In this document: positions 19,180 to 28,534 of the stretch, piece after piece
How the letters are laid out: each line of letters starts with the position of its first letter
Numbering within the stretch: the first letter of the stretch is position 1
Source: Actinomycetota bacterium
GTDB taxonomy: Bacteria; Actinomycetota; Acidimicrobiia; Acidimicrobiales; Poriferisodalaceae
Direction: 5' to 3'
Length of the DNA: 39,630 nucleotides
NCBI GenBank assembly: GCA_002724355.1
Contig: PBOM01000056.1
Span: 16,696 to 56,325, forward strand
Notes under the pieces: generated by a model
Told to the model about the DNA's origin: nothing
Databases searched by the model: none
Seen by the model: the letters and a program-made list of their open reading frames with translations, nothing else
Made by a program: the position numbers and the translations under genes

Positions 19180-20252
19180 TTGATTGCCCCTTCGAGAGCT
19201 TCGATAAAAATATTATTTTCAGTTGCAGTACCCACAGTCACGCGCAAACAGTCTGCTAACCCTGGCCACTTAGAGCAGTTTCGTACCAACACTGACTTTG
19301 CTAGTAGGCGGTTCCAAAGTTCATCCCCGTCGACACCACACTCGGTTGATCTGAACATGATGAAGTTGGCTTGGGAAGGGAAGACCTTCAAACCCAGACC
19401 TGAAAGTGCGGTGGCAATTCGCTGTCTTTCTGCTGATATCTGCGTTACGCGTTCTTCCATCTCATCGTGGAACCTAAGGGCTATCCGACCCGCGATTTGC
19501 TTCAACGAGTCCAGATGGTACGGGAGTACGACTTTCTCAAACTCAGGCAACATCCATGGTGGGGCCACGCAATAGCCCAGGCGAACTCCAGCCATAGACC
19601 AAGTTTTCGAAAAGGTTCGCGTAACCACTAATGATTCGGGCGCTTCAGACTGCTTCAACATCTCGATTGCAGTGAAGTCGGCGAACTGACCATAGGCCTC
19701 ATCGACAACTACAACTCCTTGCGACTTTGCGACCGCTAGCTCTACAACCTCTCGACTTTCGGGGGTACCAGTTGGATTGTTTGGGGAGCAAACAAAGAGA
19801 AGATCGGGTCTCTCAGATTCGATTGCGGCCTCTAAGACTGGCTCGGTAATTCTGAAGTCTTCATCTCGAGCAGCCTCAACTACTCGACACTGAGTAGTCC
19901 GAGCTATTTGACCGTACATGGCGTAGGTGGGCTCAAATGTCAGGGCAGTTCGTCCGTGCCCTCCGAACGTAAGGCAAAGGGTTTGCAAAACTTCGTTAGA
20001 CCCATTCGCCACAAATATCTGTTCAGCTTCGACCCCATGAAGGTCTGCTAGTTCTTCCCTTAGGGCCTTAGCTACTCGATCGGGATAACGGTGCCAATCA
20101 ACCTTGGCAGCTTCCGCCAGAAACGCCGCTTGGAACTCTTCAGGGGGCGCTAACGGTGCCTCATTTGTGTTAAGACGCACGTCAACTTCGACCTGAGGAG
20201 AGTGATATCCGTCCATTGACCTCAAGTCGTCTCGTACAAGGGGCCGTTTCAC
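19176..20252 (-). CDS. hisC: Histidinol-phosphate aminotransferase
   Basis: LNTNEAPLAPP, VCSPNNPTGT, TRTFSKTWSMAGVRLGY. Confidence 0.94.
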   Translation of the reverse strand: MKRPLVRDDLRSMDGYHSPQVEVDVRLNTNEAPLAPPEEFQAAFLAEAAKVDWHRYPDRVAKALREELADLHGVEAEQIFVANGSNEVLQTLCLTFGGHGRTALTFEPTYAMYGQIARTTQCRVVEAARDEDFRITEPVLEAAIESERPDLLFVCSPNNPTGTPESREVVELAVAKSQGVVVVDEAYGQFADFTAIEMLKQSEAPESLVVTRTFSKTWSMAGVRLGYCVAPPWMLPEFEKVVLPYHLDSLKQIAGRIALRFHDEMEERVTQISAERQRIATALSGLGLKVFPSQANFIMFRSTECGVDGDELWNRLLAKSVLVRNCSKWPGLADCLRVTVGTATENNIFIEALEGAIK

Positions 20253-21553
20253 GGCTTTATCCCCTCGTTAGCCCACCTTTCGCGTTCTCGCACCGACGCA
20301 GCGTGCGCCCAAAGGCCCTCAGCCTGGGCCAATTCCGAGACCGCCGGACCAACGACGTCAAATCCGTCTTTGGAAACCTCAATAATGTGCATGCGTTTTT
20401 GGAAATCATCGACCGTCAGTGCCCCGCTGAATCGCGCTGTGCCCGCTGTGGGCAGTACATGCGAGGGCCCCGCTACGTAATCGCCAATTGAGGCTGGCGC
20501 CCAATTGCCTATAAAAACAGCTCCTGCATTTCGGATTGATCCAGCCAATTCCTTAGCGTTATCGCACATGAGCTGCAGGTGCTCCGGTGCAATGACATTG
20601 ACCACCTCTACGGCGTCGGCGGGTCGGTCGACTAAACACAGGTACCCACCTTCAGTGAGAGTTTCTAGTGTTTCTTTGTGACGCGGAGACAACGAGAGAA
20701 TGTCCCCAATGGCTGTTTCGACCTCGTCCGCATACTGTTCACTCCATGTAACCAACCAAGCTCTACCTCCTGGGCCATGTTCTGCTTGGAGGACTAGGTC
20801 AACTGCAGCTGAGCTAGTAGGACAACTTTCATCCCCTACGACCACTATCTCCGAAGGCCCAGCAAATGCTGCGGCGATGCCAACGGTGCCTGCTACCTCT
20901 TGCTTCGCAGTAGCTACCCATGCATTACCGGGGCCGGCTATGACGTCAACAGGGCAGATAAGTTCAGTCCCGTAGGCCATGGCGCCTATTGCTTGAACAC
21001 CACCTATTTTGTATAGCTCATCGACACCGCAGAGATGCGCAGCAGCCAAAACCGCCTGATCAATCTCACCTAACGGATTCGGGGGCGTGCAGACAACAAT
21101 CTCTTTTACACCTGCTGCTCTTGCTGGCAAAGCAGTCATCAAAACAGTCGATGGATACGAAGCGAGGCCACCTGGTATGTACAGCCCAGCGCGTTCAACT
21201 GGCTGAGGGATACTCGAGACCGTGATCGCATCCTGAGTGACCTCGTGCGATTGGGCTCTTTCCTCTCTATGGAATTCCAGAATTCGATCATGAGCCACTT
21301 GGAGAGCGGCAGACAAACCCGTGTCCAATGCTTCCCAGGCTTCTCGCAAGGTCTCGGGGGCGACGCGAAAGTCGACGATATCGACCCCATCGAACTGAGC
21401 CGTTAGTGACCTAACGGCATCGTCTCCCCCATCCCGAACCTTAGAAAGAATCTCCCTCACGGCAGCCGTAGGCATGTCCGCGCTTAGATCCAAGCGCGGC
21501 AGGTGAGAACCATAGGGCCTATTAGCACCTCGAAGATCGATGCGTTGCAACAC
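20249..21553 (-). CDS. hisD: Histidinol dehydrogenase; likely GTG start at 21553
   Basis: RIDLRGANRPYGSHLPRLDL, GLYIPGGLASYPSTVLMTALPARAAGV, AEHGPGGRAWL; TACCCT box 7 nt upstream of GTG 21553; ORF-track start at 21727 appears over-extended. Confidence 0.93.
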   Translation of the reverse strand: MLQRIDLRGANRPYGSHLPRLDLSADMPTAAVREILSKVRDGGDDAVRSLTAQFDGVDIVDFRVAPETLREAWEALDTGLSAALQVAHDRILEFHREERAQSHEVTQDAITVSSIPQPVERAGLYIPGGLASYPSTVLMTALPARAAGVKEIVVCTPPNPLGEIDQAVLAAAHLCGVDELYKIGGVQAIGAMAYGTELICPVDVIAGPGNAWVATAKQEVAGTVGIAAAFAGPSEIVVVGDESCPTSSAAVDLVLQAEHGPGGRAWLVTWSEQYADEVETAIGDILSLSPRHKETLETLTEGGYLCLVDRPADAVEVVNVIAPEHLQLMCDNAKELAGSIRNAGAVFIGNWAPASIGDYVAGPSHVLPTAGTARFSGALTVDDFQKRMHIIEVSKDGFDVVGPAVSELAQAEGLWAHAASVRERERWANEGIKP

Positions 21554-21560
21554 GCTATTG

Positions 21561-21566
21561 AGGGTA
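21561..21566 (-). promoter_or_regulatory. Putative -10 box TACCCT of a leaderless hisD transcript
   Basis: Ends 7 nt before GTG 21553. Confidence 0.45.
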
Positions 21567-21632
21567 CCGCTGACAGAGGGCTCCACAGAAGCGGATATCG
21601 CCTGTACTTGGCTGGGACTGTATCGTTTCTCC

Positions 21633-21827
21633 ATGGTCTCCCAAGCAGAGCTCTCGTCTCTCGAAACAGCCATCCGAGAGTTGAGCGAACGAATCACACT
21701 CGCCGCTGATGAACTGGTAGGAACCAAGGAAGAAGATGTAGCCCTTGATCTTTACGAAGTTGAGCGCAGTTTGAAGACCGCTCAACGCCGTATAGCTCGG
21801 GCAGCCGACGGCCTTGCGAAGTCTTAG
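21633..21827 (+). CDS. Small (64 aa) charged helical protein of unknown function
   Basis: MVSQAELSSLETAIRELSERITLAADELVGTKEEDVALDLYEVERSLKTAQRRIARAADGLAKS; TATCGT box 6 nt upstream; divergent from hisD. Confidence 0.55.
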   Translation: MVSQAELSSLETAIRELSERITLAADELVGTKEEDVALDLYEVERSLKTAQRRIARAADGLAKS

Positions 21828-21838
21828 AGATCTCTTAT

Positions 21839-22729
21839 TTACTGCAGCCCGCTCAGTGCTTCAGACATCTCAACGATTTTCTTTGCGCGGGTTAGATGCG
21901 GCACATCCACCATTTGACCGTTGAAGCTGAACGCCATGACCCCTTCAGCTTCTTTTACTGCAAACAACTCGAGCAGTTCTTTCGCTTCGCTCACCTCAGC
22001 AGAAGAAGGCGTAAAGCATTCATTAACGATCTCGATTTGGTTGGGGTGGATAGTGATCTTCCCTGTGTACCCCATGTTTGCTGACTCCAAACATTCACTT
22101 CTGAGCCCGTTCGGATCGTTGAAGTCGACGAAGACGGTGTCAAGCGGTTGCTTATCCCAAGCCGTAGCCGCGAGTAAACACATCACTCGCGCATGCTCAA
22201 AGATGGGCAAGTAACTTCCCTCAGAATTTCTATTCGTTCGAGAACCGATGGCCGCAGATAAGTCCTCCGCTCCCCAGGTAAGAGCGTCAACCCGAGGGTT
22301 AGCTGCGAGATCGCCAATGTTCAAGAAGCCTTGTGGAGTTTCGGTTCCCAGGATCAGGAGCTTCACTTCGCCCTCTTGGTGACCAAACGAGCGTTCGTGT
22401 TCGCGGATAGTTGCGTCAATTTCCGCTACTTCATTGGCGTTGTTCACTTTGGGTATGAGGTAGGAGTCAGGGGGGTGCTCCATAGTTTCTTCGACGTCGC
22501 GTTCGAACCAAGGGCTCCCCAGCGGGTTAACTCGAACCACTCGTTCTTGTCGACCGAAATCGACGTGTTCAAGCCAGCCACTTACCGTGACTCGCGCTGA
22601 GTCTTTATTCTCGGGAGTCACAGCATCTTCCAGATCCAGAATCAATGCGTCTGCTTCTGTCTCCAGGGATTTGTTCAGCATCTTCTCATTGGCTCCTGGA
22701 ACGAAGTGAGCCGCTCGCCGAATAGTCAT
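21839..22729 (-). CDS. HpcH/HpaI aldolase / citrate lyase beta-subunit-like (CitE/malyl-CoA lyase superfamily)
   Basis: FVPGANEKMLNKSLETEADALILDLEDAVTPENKDSAR, RVNPLGSPW, TWGAEDLSAAIG, GYTGKITIHPNQI. Confidence 0.9.
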   Translation of the reverse strand: MTIRRAAHFVPGANEKMLNKSLETEADALILDLEDAVTPENKDSARVTVSGWLEHVDFGRQERVVRVNPLGSPWFERDVEETMEHPPDSYLIPKVNNANEVAEIDATIREHERSFGHQEGEVKLLILGTETPQGFLNIGDLAANPRVDALTWGAEDLSAAIGSRTNRNSEGSYLPIFEHARVMCLLAATAWDKQPLDTVFVDFNDPNGLRSECLESANMGYTGKITIHPNQIEIVNECFTPSSAEVSEAKELLELFAVKEAEGVMAFSFNGQMVDVPHLTRAKKIVEMSEALSGLQ

Positions 22730-22748
22730 CTTGGTTGTCCTTTAACAG

Positions 22749-23390
22749 TTAAAAGTCGAATGCAGTAGGGCAAAAGTCGTTGAGAATACATTCATCACAC
22801 AGCGGATTTCTCGCGAAACAAACTTGTCGCCCATGCAGTATCACTCGGAGGCTGAATTCCCCGCGCTCATATTGAGGCACCATCGGATTCAACTCCATTT
22901 CTACCTTCACCGGGTCCTCTTCCTCAGTTAACCCAAGGCGTCGAGATAAGCGACCTACATGGGTATCCACTGGCAGGCCGGGAAGCCCGAACGCAACAGA
23001 TCTTATTACGTTGGCCGTTTTGCGTCCGACACCTCCCAATTTGACCAGATCGCTCAAATCGGTCGGCACTTCGCCCCCGTAATCGTCGAGCAACTGGTTC
23101 GACATCTTCAAAAGGTTCTTAGCCTTGCTCTTGTAGAACCCTGTTGGGTGCACTAATTCCTCCAACGTCTGCTGATCGGCCGCGGCAAGATCGATCGGAG
23201 CGGGATATCGCTCGAACAGGGCGGGAGTGGTTTTGTTTACGCGAACATCCGTGCACTGTGCCGACAAGATGGTTGCTACCAAGAGCTCAAACGGGCTTCG
23301 ATGGTTCAGTTCGCATATCGCCTCATACTCGCCCTTAAGCCGCTGATGCACTAATTTCGCTCGACCTTTAGGTGATCGCGGCTTCCCCAT
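22749..23390 (-). CDS. nth: Endonuclease III
   Basis: LVATILSAQCTDVRVNKTTPALFERYP, LPVDTHVGRLSRRLGL, four-Cys Fe-S motif C-ARNPLCDECILNDFC. Confidence 0.95.
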   Translation of the reverse strand: MGKPRSPKGRAKLVHQRLKGEYEAICELNHRSPFELLVATILSAQCTDVRVNKTTPALFERYPAPIDLAAADQQTLEELVHPTGFYKSKAKNLLKMSNQLLDDYGGEVPTDLSDLVKLGGVGRKTANVIRSVAFGLPGLPVDTHVGRLSRRLGLTEEEDPVKVEMELNPMVPQYERGEFSLRVILHGRQVCFARNPLCDECILNDFCPTAFDF

Positions 23391-23438
23391 GTTCTTTGTT
23401 TACCTCATCAACAGGCATCTAGCGATAGCTTCAAGGCT

Positions 23439-24155
23439 GTGAATGCTCCCGACGCAGAAGAACCCACTATACGAATTAGCCAAGACAGAGAGGGTGAACT
23501 CATAGAGCTAGACGCCAGCGACTGGACCGCTGACGCGTTGTCAATGGCTTTGCGGGATGTATTAGCTCAAACCGCTGAAGGTGTATCGCTTTGGTTGGAT
23601 AACCCAGCGGAAGATACCGATGAAACCTTGGCAAGGCTGGGGATGGAACCTCAACGGGACCTCTTTCGGATGGAGCGCTCAATTCCTCTCGAGCAAAGGA
23701 CTGATATTGACACGCGGCCCTTTGAGCCAGCGCAGGACGAAGAGGAGTGGTGTCAAGTAAACAACCGAGCGTTCTCATGGCACCGAGAGCAGAGCGGCTG
23801 GACGCCCGCTCTATTAGCAGAGCACCAAGCAGAACCGTGGTTTGACGCTGAGGGCTTCTTAATTCACGAGCGCGAGGGTCGAATTGCGGCATTTTGCTGG
23901 ACCAAAATTCATGACTCGGAACAGCCCCCGATTGGAGAAGTTTTCGTCATTGCCGTCGACCCCGATTTTCACGGTCTAGGACTCGGGCGAGCCTTAACTT
24001 TGGCTGGCTATCAGCATCTCGAAGCACAGGGAATCACGAGAGCCATGTTGTACGTTGACGCTGACAACACTCCGGCGGTTCACCTCTACCGTGACATCGG
24101 CCTTGAAGTCGCAACCGTCCGACGGTTGTACCAAAGACATAGCAAAACGAGCTAA
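23439..24155 (+). CDS. mshD: Mycothiol synthase-like GNAT acetyltransferase
   Basis: VNNRAFSWHREQSGWT, GEVFVIAVDPDFHGLGLGRALTLAGYQHLEAQGITRAMLYVDADNTPAVHLYRDIGLE. Confidence 0.87.
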   Translation: MNAPDAEEPTIRISQDREGELIELDASDWTADALSMALRDVLAQTAEGVSLWLDNPAEDTDETLARLGMEPQRDLFRMERSIPLEQRTDIDTRPFEPAQDEEEWCQVNNRAFSWHREQSGWTPALLAEHQAEPWFDAEGFLIHEREGRIAAFCWTKIHDSEQPPIGEVFVIAVDPDFHGLGLGRALTLAGYQHLEAQGITRAMLYVDADNTPAVHLYRDIGLEVATVRRLYQRHSKTS

Positions 24156-24862
24156 AGCTGCACTACGGCTCCAAGGGCGAGACCCACAAAGTGAATACAC
24201 GTCGCAGCTGCGATTGCTATTCCGACGTGTCTGCTAACGCCGCGCCACACCGAATGGCCCGTTGCCAAGGCCAAAGTTGCGCCAATGGATGCCGCGCCCG
24301 CAACACCCGCAGCTACTGATAACCAAATCACGAAGCTCGCGGAAGAGAAGAACCAAGGGATTAGTGGCACCAAGGCCCCAATGGCGAACGCCGAAAATGA
24401 CCATCCAGCCGCAACATAAGGTGAGGCCAACGCGTCCGGAGCGATTCCAAGTTCTTCTCTTGCGTGAACCTCAAGCGCCATTTCAGGATTCTGCATCACC
24501 AACTGAGCCATCTCTCTGGCTTGATCGATAGTCATGCCTCTTTCCACATAAAGCTGAGCCAATTCCTCGGTTTCTTCCTCGGGATCGTCTGCCAGCGCCT
24601 GTCTTTCTTTCTCTAGTTCTCGGGCGACAAGATCATTTTGTGCTCGAACGGATACATATTCGCCGGCGGCCATGGAAATGGCGCCGGCTAGTAGGCCAGC
24701 GACTCCCGCTGCTCGGACCACTCCGGAGGAAACATCCGCACCCGCTAAACCAACTATCAGCAGAACATTAGAGACGAGTCCGTCGGAGGCTCCGAACACT
24801 GCCGCCCGAACGCCCCCGCCTTGGACGTCTCGGTGATGGTCGTCATAGCGGTGCGCTGCCAC
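24152..24862 (-). CDS. VIT1/CCC1-family iron/manganese transporter
   Basis: GVRAAVFGASDGLVSNVLLIVGLAGA...AGAISMAAGEYVSVRAQNDL, cytosolic acidic metal-binding-like helix pair. Confidence 0.9.
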   Translation of the reverse strand: MAAHRYDDHHRDVQGGGVRAAVFGASDGLVSNVLLIVGLAGADVSSGVVRAAGVAGLLAGAISMAAGEYVSVRAQNDLVARELEKERQALADDPEEETEELAQLYVERGMTIDQAREMAQLVMQNPEMALEVHAREELGIAPDALASPYVAAGWSFSAFAIGALVPLIPWFFSSASFVIWLSVAAGVAGAASIGATLALATGHSVWRGVSRHVGIAIAAATCIHFVGLALGAVVQL

Positions 24863-24869
24863 GCAATCG

Positions 24870-24888
24870 AAGCTACCCGCCCTACCCT
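24870..24888. promoter_or_regulatory. Two divergent -10-like boxes: TAGCTT (-, 24870-24875) and TACCCT (+, 24883-24888)
   Basis: 7 nt from GTG 24862 (VIT1-family gene) and 6 nt from GTG 24895 (rlmN) respectively. Confidence 0.45.
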
Positions 24889-24894
24889 GTAAGG

Positions 24895-25932
24895 GTGGTG
24901 ATCACTCGTTATGACTTGTCTCGAACCGAGCTAGCTGACCTACTTGAAGGCGAGCCCAATTACAGGGTGGACCAAGTGTGGGAGGGTCTCCACAGTCAGC
25001 ATCGAGATCCTGCTGATCTGACCAATATCCCCAAGAAACTGCGCTCCGCAATCGAATCTCTTCTTCCTGCAGCCCTCACGCCGCTTAGAGAAGTCAGTGC
25101 CGACAACGGGACCACAATAAAGAATCTCTGGCAGCTCAGCGATGGTCACCTCATCGAATCAGTTCTGATGCACTATCGCGATCGTTCGACTGTGTGCGTT
25201 TCTTCTCAAGCCGGCTGCGCAATGGCATGCAGCTTCTGCGCCACCGGACAAGTTGGATTCGATCGACATCTAACAACCGGCGAGATCGTTGAACAAGTAA
25301 TTCGAGCGTCTCAACATTCCGTTGACAAACGCGTCAGCAACGTTGTGTTTATGGGGATGGGCGAGCCGTTAGCCAACTTTGACAATGTATGGTCCGCCAT
25401 CGAACGGATTAACACAGACATAGGTATCGGAGCTAGAAAAATTACCGTCTCTACAGTTGGCATAATTCCCGGGATCGAGCGCTTATCGCAACAAAAGCTT
25501 CCCGTAAGCCTCGCTGTGTCACTGCATTCCGCTAACGACAAGACACGTAATCATTTGGCCCCAATCAACCGGACATACCCTCTCCGAAAGCTCGCTGAGT
25601 GCCTGCAAAACTACAAACGGGCGAGAAACAGACGAATCAGTTTCGAATGGGCAATGATGTCAGAGGTAAACGACACCGACGAAGCAGCGCGTGAACTCGC
25701 AGCGTTCGCGCGGCCGCTTAACGCCCACGTAAATCTCATACCGCTAAATCCAACTCCTGGGTACGCCACCTCCCCTTCGGGCCCAGAAGCAATCGTTCAC
25801 TTCCGCGACCTTCTCGATTCGTTCGGTGTCAATACGACAATTCGATCGAATCGCGGAACTGATATCGATGCTGCTTGTGGGCAGTTACGTGCCGAACAAG
25901 CAGTTGCGTTTTCAAAGCGACCCAAACGCTGA
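24895..25932 (+). CDS. rlmN: Dual-specificity 23S rRNA/tRNA adenine-C2 methyltransferase (radical SAM)
   Basis: CAMACSFCATGQVGF radical-SAM motif, FMGMGEPLANFDNV, C-terminal CGQLR. Confidence 0.95.
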   Translation: MVITRYDLSRTELADLLEGEPNYRVDQVWEGLHSQHRDPADLTNIPKKLRSAIESLLPAALTPLREVSADNGTTIKNLWQLSDGHLIESVLMHYRDRSTVCVSSQAGCAMACSFCATGQVGFDRHLTTGEIVEQVIRASQHSVDKRVSNVVFMGMGEPLANFDNVWSAIERINTDIGIGARKITVSTVGIIPGIERLSQQKLPVSLAVSLHSANDKTRNHLAPINRTYPLRKLAECLQNYKRARNRRISFEWAMMSEVNDTDEAARELAAFARPLNAHVNLIPLNPTPGYATSPSGPEAIVHFRDLLDSFGVNTTIRSNRGTDIDAACGQLRAEQAVAFSKRPKR

Positions 25933-25965
25933 GGGATTTGGGTCTACCTCTGACACACTGGCAAG

Positions 25966-26364
25966 GTGAACAACTTGCGTTGGCTTAATCCCACACAACC
26001 TCAAACGCTGTACAGCGCTGTAATGCTCGCCTATTTCCGAGGCGCAAGCATTGTCTTATTCGGCAGTGTTTATTACCGCCAGCTTGCCTACGACCTACTG
26101 GGGTTATTTGCGTCCCGCGTGTTCCCCCTACTGCTTCTCGTCGCACTGATCGGCGGCGGTCTTGGGATCGCCAACGAAAAGAAACTTGGTTTCCGTTTCG
26201 CTTTATCTGCAGCTATCTATTCGGTTGTTGCCACGCTTTGGATAGGTATTCGATATGACGTAGAGCTCCTTGGTTTCCTGCTGAGGCTGATGTTTGACAT
26301 AGTGCTTGTAGTTCTCTTACTCCATCCTCAAAGCAAGGAATACAGGAGGATCTGGTTCAGCTAG
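25966..26364 (+). CDS. Small multi-pass membrane protein, unknown function
   Basis: 132 aa with several hydrophobic helices. Confidence 0.65.
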   Translation: MNNLRWLNPTQPQTLYSAVMLAYFRGASIVLFGSVYYRQLAYDLLGLFASRVFPLLLLVALIGGGLGIANEKKLGFRFALSAAIYSVVATLWIGIRYDVELLGFLLRLMFDIVLVVLLLHPQSKEYRRIWFS

Positions 26365-26374
26365 CCAATCGCCC

Positions 26375-26380
26375 TAAACT
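26375..26380 (+). promoter_or_regulatory. Putative -10 box TAAACT of a leaderless maoC transcript
   Basis: Ends 7 nt before ATG 26388. Confidence 0.4.
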
Positions 26381-26387
26381 GTCAACC

Positions 26388-26846
26388 ATGACTACGCAAA
26401 TTGACGGAATTGACGACCTTGAAAGCCGAGTGGGGCAACACATCGGCTACAGCGACTGGCACACCATCACTCCCGAGCAGGTGCAAAAATTCGCCGAAGC
26501 AACGGGTGATTTCCAGTGGATTCACCTTGACGAGGAAAAGGCTAAGGCCGGGCCATTTGGAACCACAATCGCGCACGGATACTTAACGTTGTCGTTAGCG
26601 CCAATGTGCATGTCTGAGGCTTTTGTAATTGGCGGTGACGTGCAAATGGGAGTGAACTACGGCGCCAACAAAATTCGCTTCACAGCCCCTGTCCCCGTTG
26701 GCTCTAATGTGCGAATGGGAGCAACTCTCAAGGATGTTTCACGATTTGATGGCGGGGCCCAGTACACCGCTGAGCTCCTATTCGAAATCGAAGGATCCGA
26801 CAAACCGGCCTGTATCGCTGAATGCATCTACCGCGTCTATAGCTGA
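26388..26846 (+). CDS. MaoC-family (R)-hydratase
   Basis: FAEATGDFQWIHLDEEKAKAGPFGTTIAHGYLTLSL hot-dog hydratase motif. Confidence 0.93.
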   Translation: MTTQIDGIDDLESRVGQHIGYSDWHTITPEQVQKFAEATGDFQWIHLDEEKAKAGPFGTTIAHGYLTLSLAPMCMSEAFVIGGDVQMGVNYGANKIRFTAPVPVGSNVRMGATLKDVSRFDGGAQYTAELLFEIEGSDKPACIAECIYRVYS

Positions 26847-26873
26847 ACGCTCCTAAAACTCGATTTAGAACCC

Positions 26874-27569
26874 GTGCCCCCTAACGAGGAACTACCCCAA
26901 GGAGAAGAGAAAGCGGTCGCTGTCGAGCAGATGTTCGATCAGATCGCCCCTCGATACGATTTCGTCAATCGGCTCATGACCTTTCGCATGGACGTCGGGT
27001 GGCGACGGCGCGCCGTTCGGGCCTTAAAGCTCCCCCAAGATGCGAAAGTCTTAGACCTAGCTTGTGGGACCGGTGATTTCTGTAACGACCTTCTGCGCTC
27101 CGGCCTTGACCCCGTCGGCTTAGACTTCAGCGCTGGCATGCTCGAAGCTGCTGGCACAGATGCTCCTCTGGTAAGAGCTGATGCACTTCGACTCCCTGTC
27201 CTCACAGGATCCGTAGACGGCGCGACTTGCGGCTTTGCTTTGCGTAACTTGACCGAGCTCACCCCGTTCTTCGAGGAACTCTCACGAGTTCTTAAACCGG
27301 GGGGCCGGATCGCTCTTTTGGACGTCGCTCAGCCTTCTAACCCATTACTCAGAATTGGGCATCGGGTCTACTTTGGAAAGGTCGTTCCAAGGATCGGTGG
27401 CTTGATCTCCGACCGAAACGCTTACAAATATCTGCCCAAGTCGGTCGAGTACCTGCCCCCACCAGAAGATCTTTTGTCTGAACTCAAAGCAGCCGGTTTT
27501 TCTGATGCAAATAGAACCCTCTTCAGCGGGGGCATCACTCAATTATTTCTCGGAACCCTCGACCGGTAA
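26874..27569 (+). CDS. menG: Demethylmenaquinone methyltransferase
   Basis: MFDQIAPRYDFVNRLMTFRMDVGWRRRAV...VLDLACGTGDF; UbiE/MenG family. Confidence 0.93.
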   Translation: MPPNEELPQGEEKAVAVEQMFDQIAPRYDFVNRLMTFRMDVGWRRRAVRALKLPQDAKVLDLACGTGDFCNDLLRSGLDPVGLDFSAGMLEAAGTDAPLVRADALRLPVLTGSVDGATCGFALRNLTELTPFFEELSRVLKPGGRIALLDVAQPSNPLLRIGHRVYFGKVVPRIGGLISDRNAYKYLPKSVEYLPPPEDLLSELKAAGFSDANRTLFSGGITQLFLGTLDR

Positions 27570-27570
27570 G

Positions 27571-28428
27571 TCAGATCCCTATTCCAAGACCGCAACACAA
27601 AAGCAGCCCGTAAACCATTTGAAACTTTCCGGTTGCACTCAATACGGGAATGAGTTCCTTTCCAGCAGCACCTTTGACCACCAGCCGAATTGGTTGAATC
27701 GCAAACGGTGTAGCCAACAGAGCTAAAAGCGCCGCTGGGCGCAAAAGGCTCAGGTAAGGAAGACAGAAAATCGCCAACAGCATCACAACTACATACAACG
27801 CTCTCGTGGGCTTATCTCCCATCCGAACCGCCAAAGTGCGTTTACCCGTGGCGCTGTCACCCGGGATATCTCGCAAATTATTGGTAATCAGCAAAGCAAC
27901 CGCTAGCAATCCCACCGGCACGGCCGCCCCGACGGCAAGCGTAGTTATCTGCTCATCTTGGACGAATGTGCTTCCCGCAGTAGCAACGACACCAAAGAAG
28001 ATGAAGACGAACAACTCCCCTAAACCGCTGTAGCCGTAGGGCAGCGGTCCGCCCGTGTAACACCATGCAGCCAGAATTGCCAAGCCACCTACCAATACAA
28101 GCCACCAAGTGGTCGCAGAAGCTAAGTACAAACCTGACAAAGCGGATATGCCAAATGCGATAAACGCCGCGTTTCTCACACTTTCCGGACTGGCGTTTCC
28201 AGAGGCGACGAGCCGCATCGGCCCTACCCGCTCGTCATCGGTTCCTCTGATCCCATCACTGTAATCATTGGCGTAATTGACGCCGATTTGGAGGCCGATC
28301 GCGACCACAAGTGCAAATATGGCACGAACCACATTCGGTTGTGTCTGAGCCGCGGCAGTTCCTACTATCACCGGCACAATCGCAGCCGGCCAAGTTCTCG
28401 GCCTTGCCCCAGCTAACCAAACACCCAC
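27571..28428 (-). CDS. menA: 1,4-dihydroxy-2-naphthoate polyprenyltransferase
   Basis: ARPRTWPAAIVPVIVG, NYANDYSDGIRGTDDERVGP, NNLRDIPGDSATGKRTLAVRMG. Confidence 0.94.
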   Translation of the reverse strand: MGVWLAGARPRTWPAAIVPVIVGTAAAQTQPNVVRAIFALVVAIGLQIGVNYANDYSDGIRGTDDERVGPMRLVASGNASPESVRNAAFIAFGISALSGLYLASATTWWLVLVGGLAILAAWCYTGGPLPYGYSGLGELFVFIFFGVVATAGSTFVQDEQITTLAVGAAVPVGLLAVALLITNNLRDIPGDSATGKRTLAVRMGDKPTRALYVVVMLLAIFCLPYLSLLRPAALLALLATPFAIQPIRLVVKGAAGKELIPVLSATGKFQMVYGLLLCCGLGIGI

Positions 28429-28522
28429 TCAAACTCCTCTTTACTTGCGAGCCAACTGACTCCGTATCTACTTCTAGCAAACGAACCCTAGGAGGACACA
28501 GACTCAAACACCTTGTTCGTTC

Positions 28523-28528
28523 TAGAAT
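28523..28528 (+). promoter_or_regulatory. Putative -10 box TAGAAT of a leaderless LLM oxidoreductase transcript
   Basis: Ends 6 nt before ATG 28535. Confidence 0.45.
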
Positions 28529-28534
28529 TCACAC

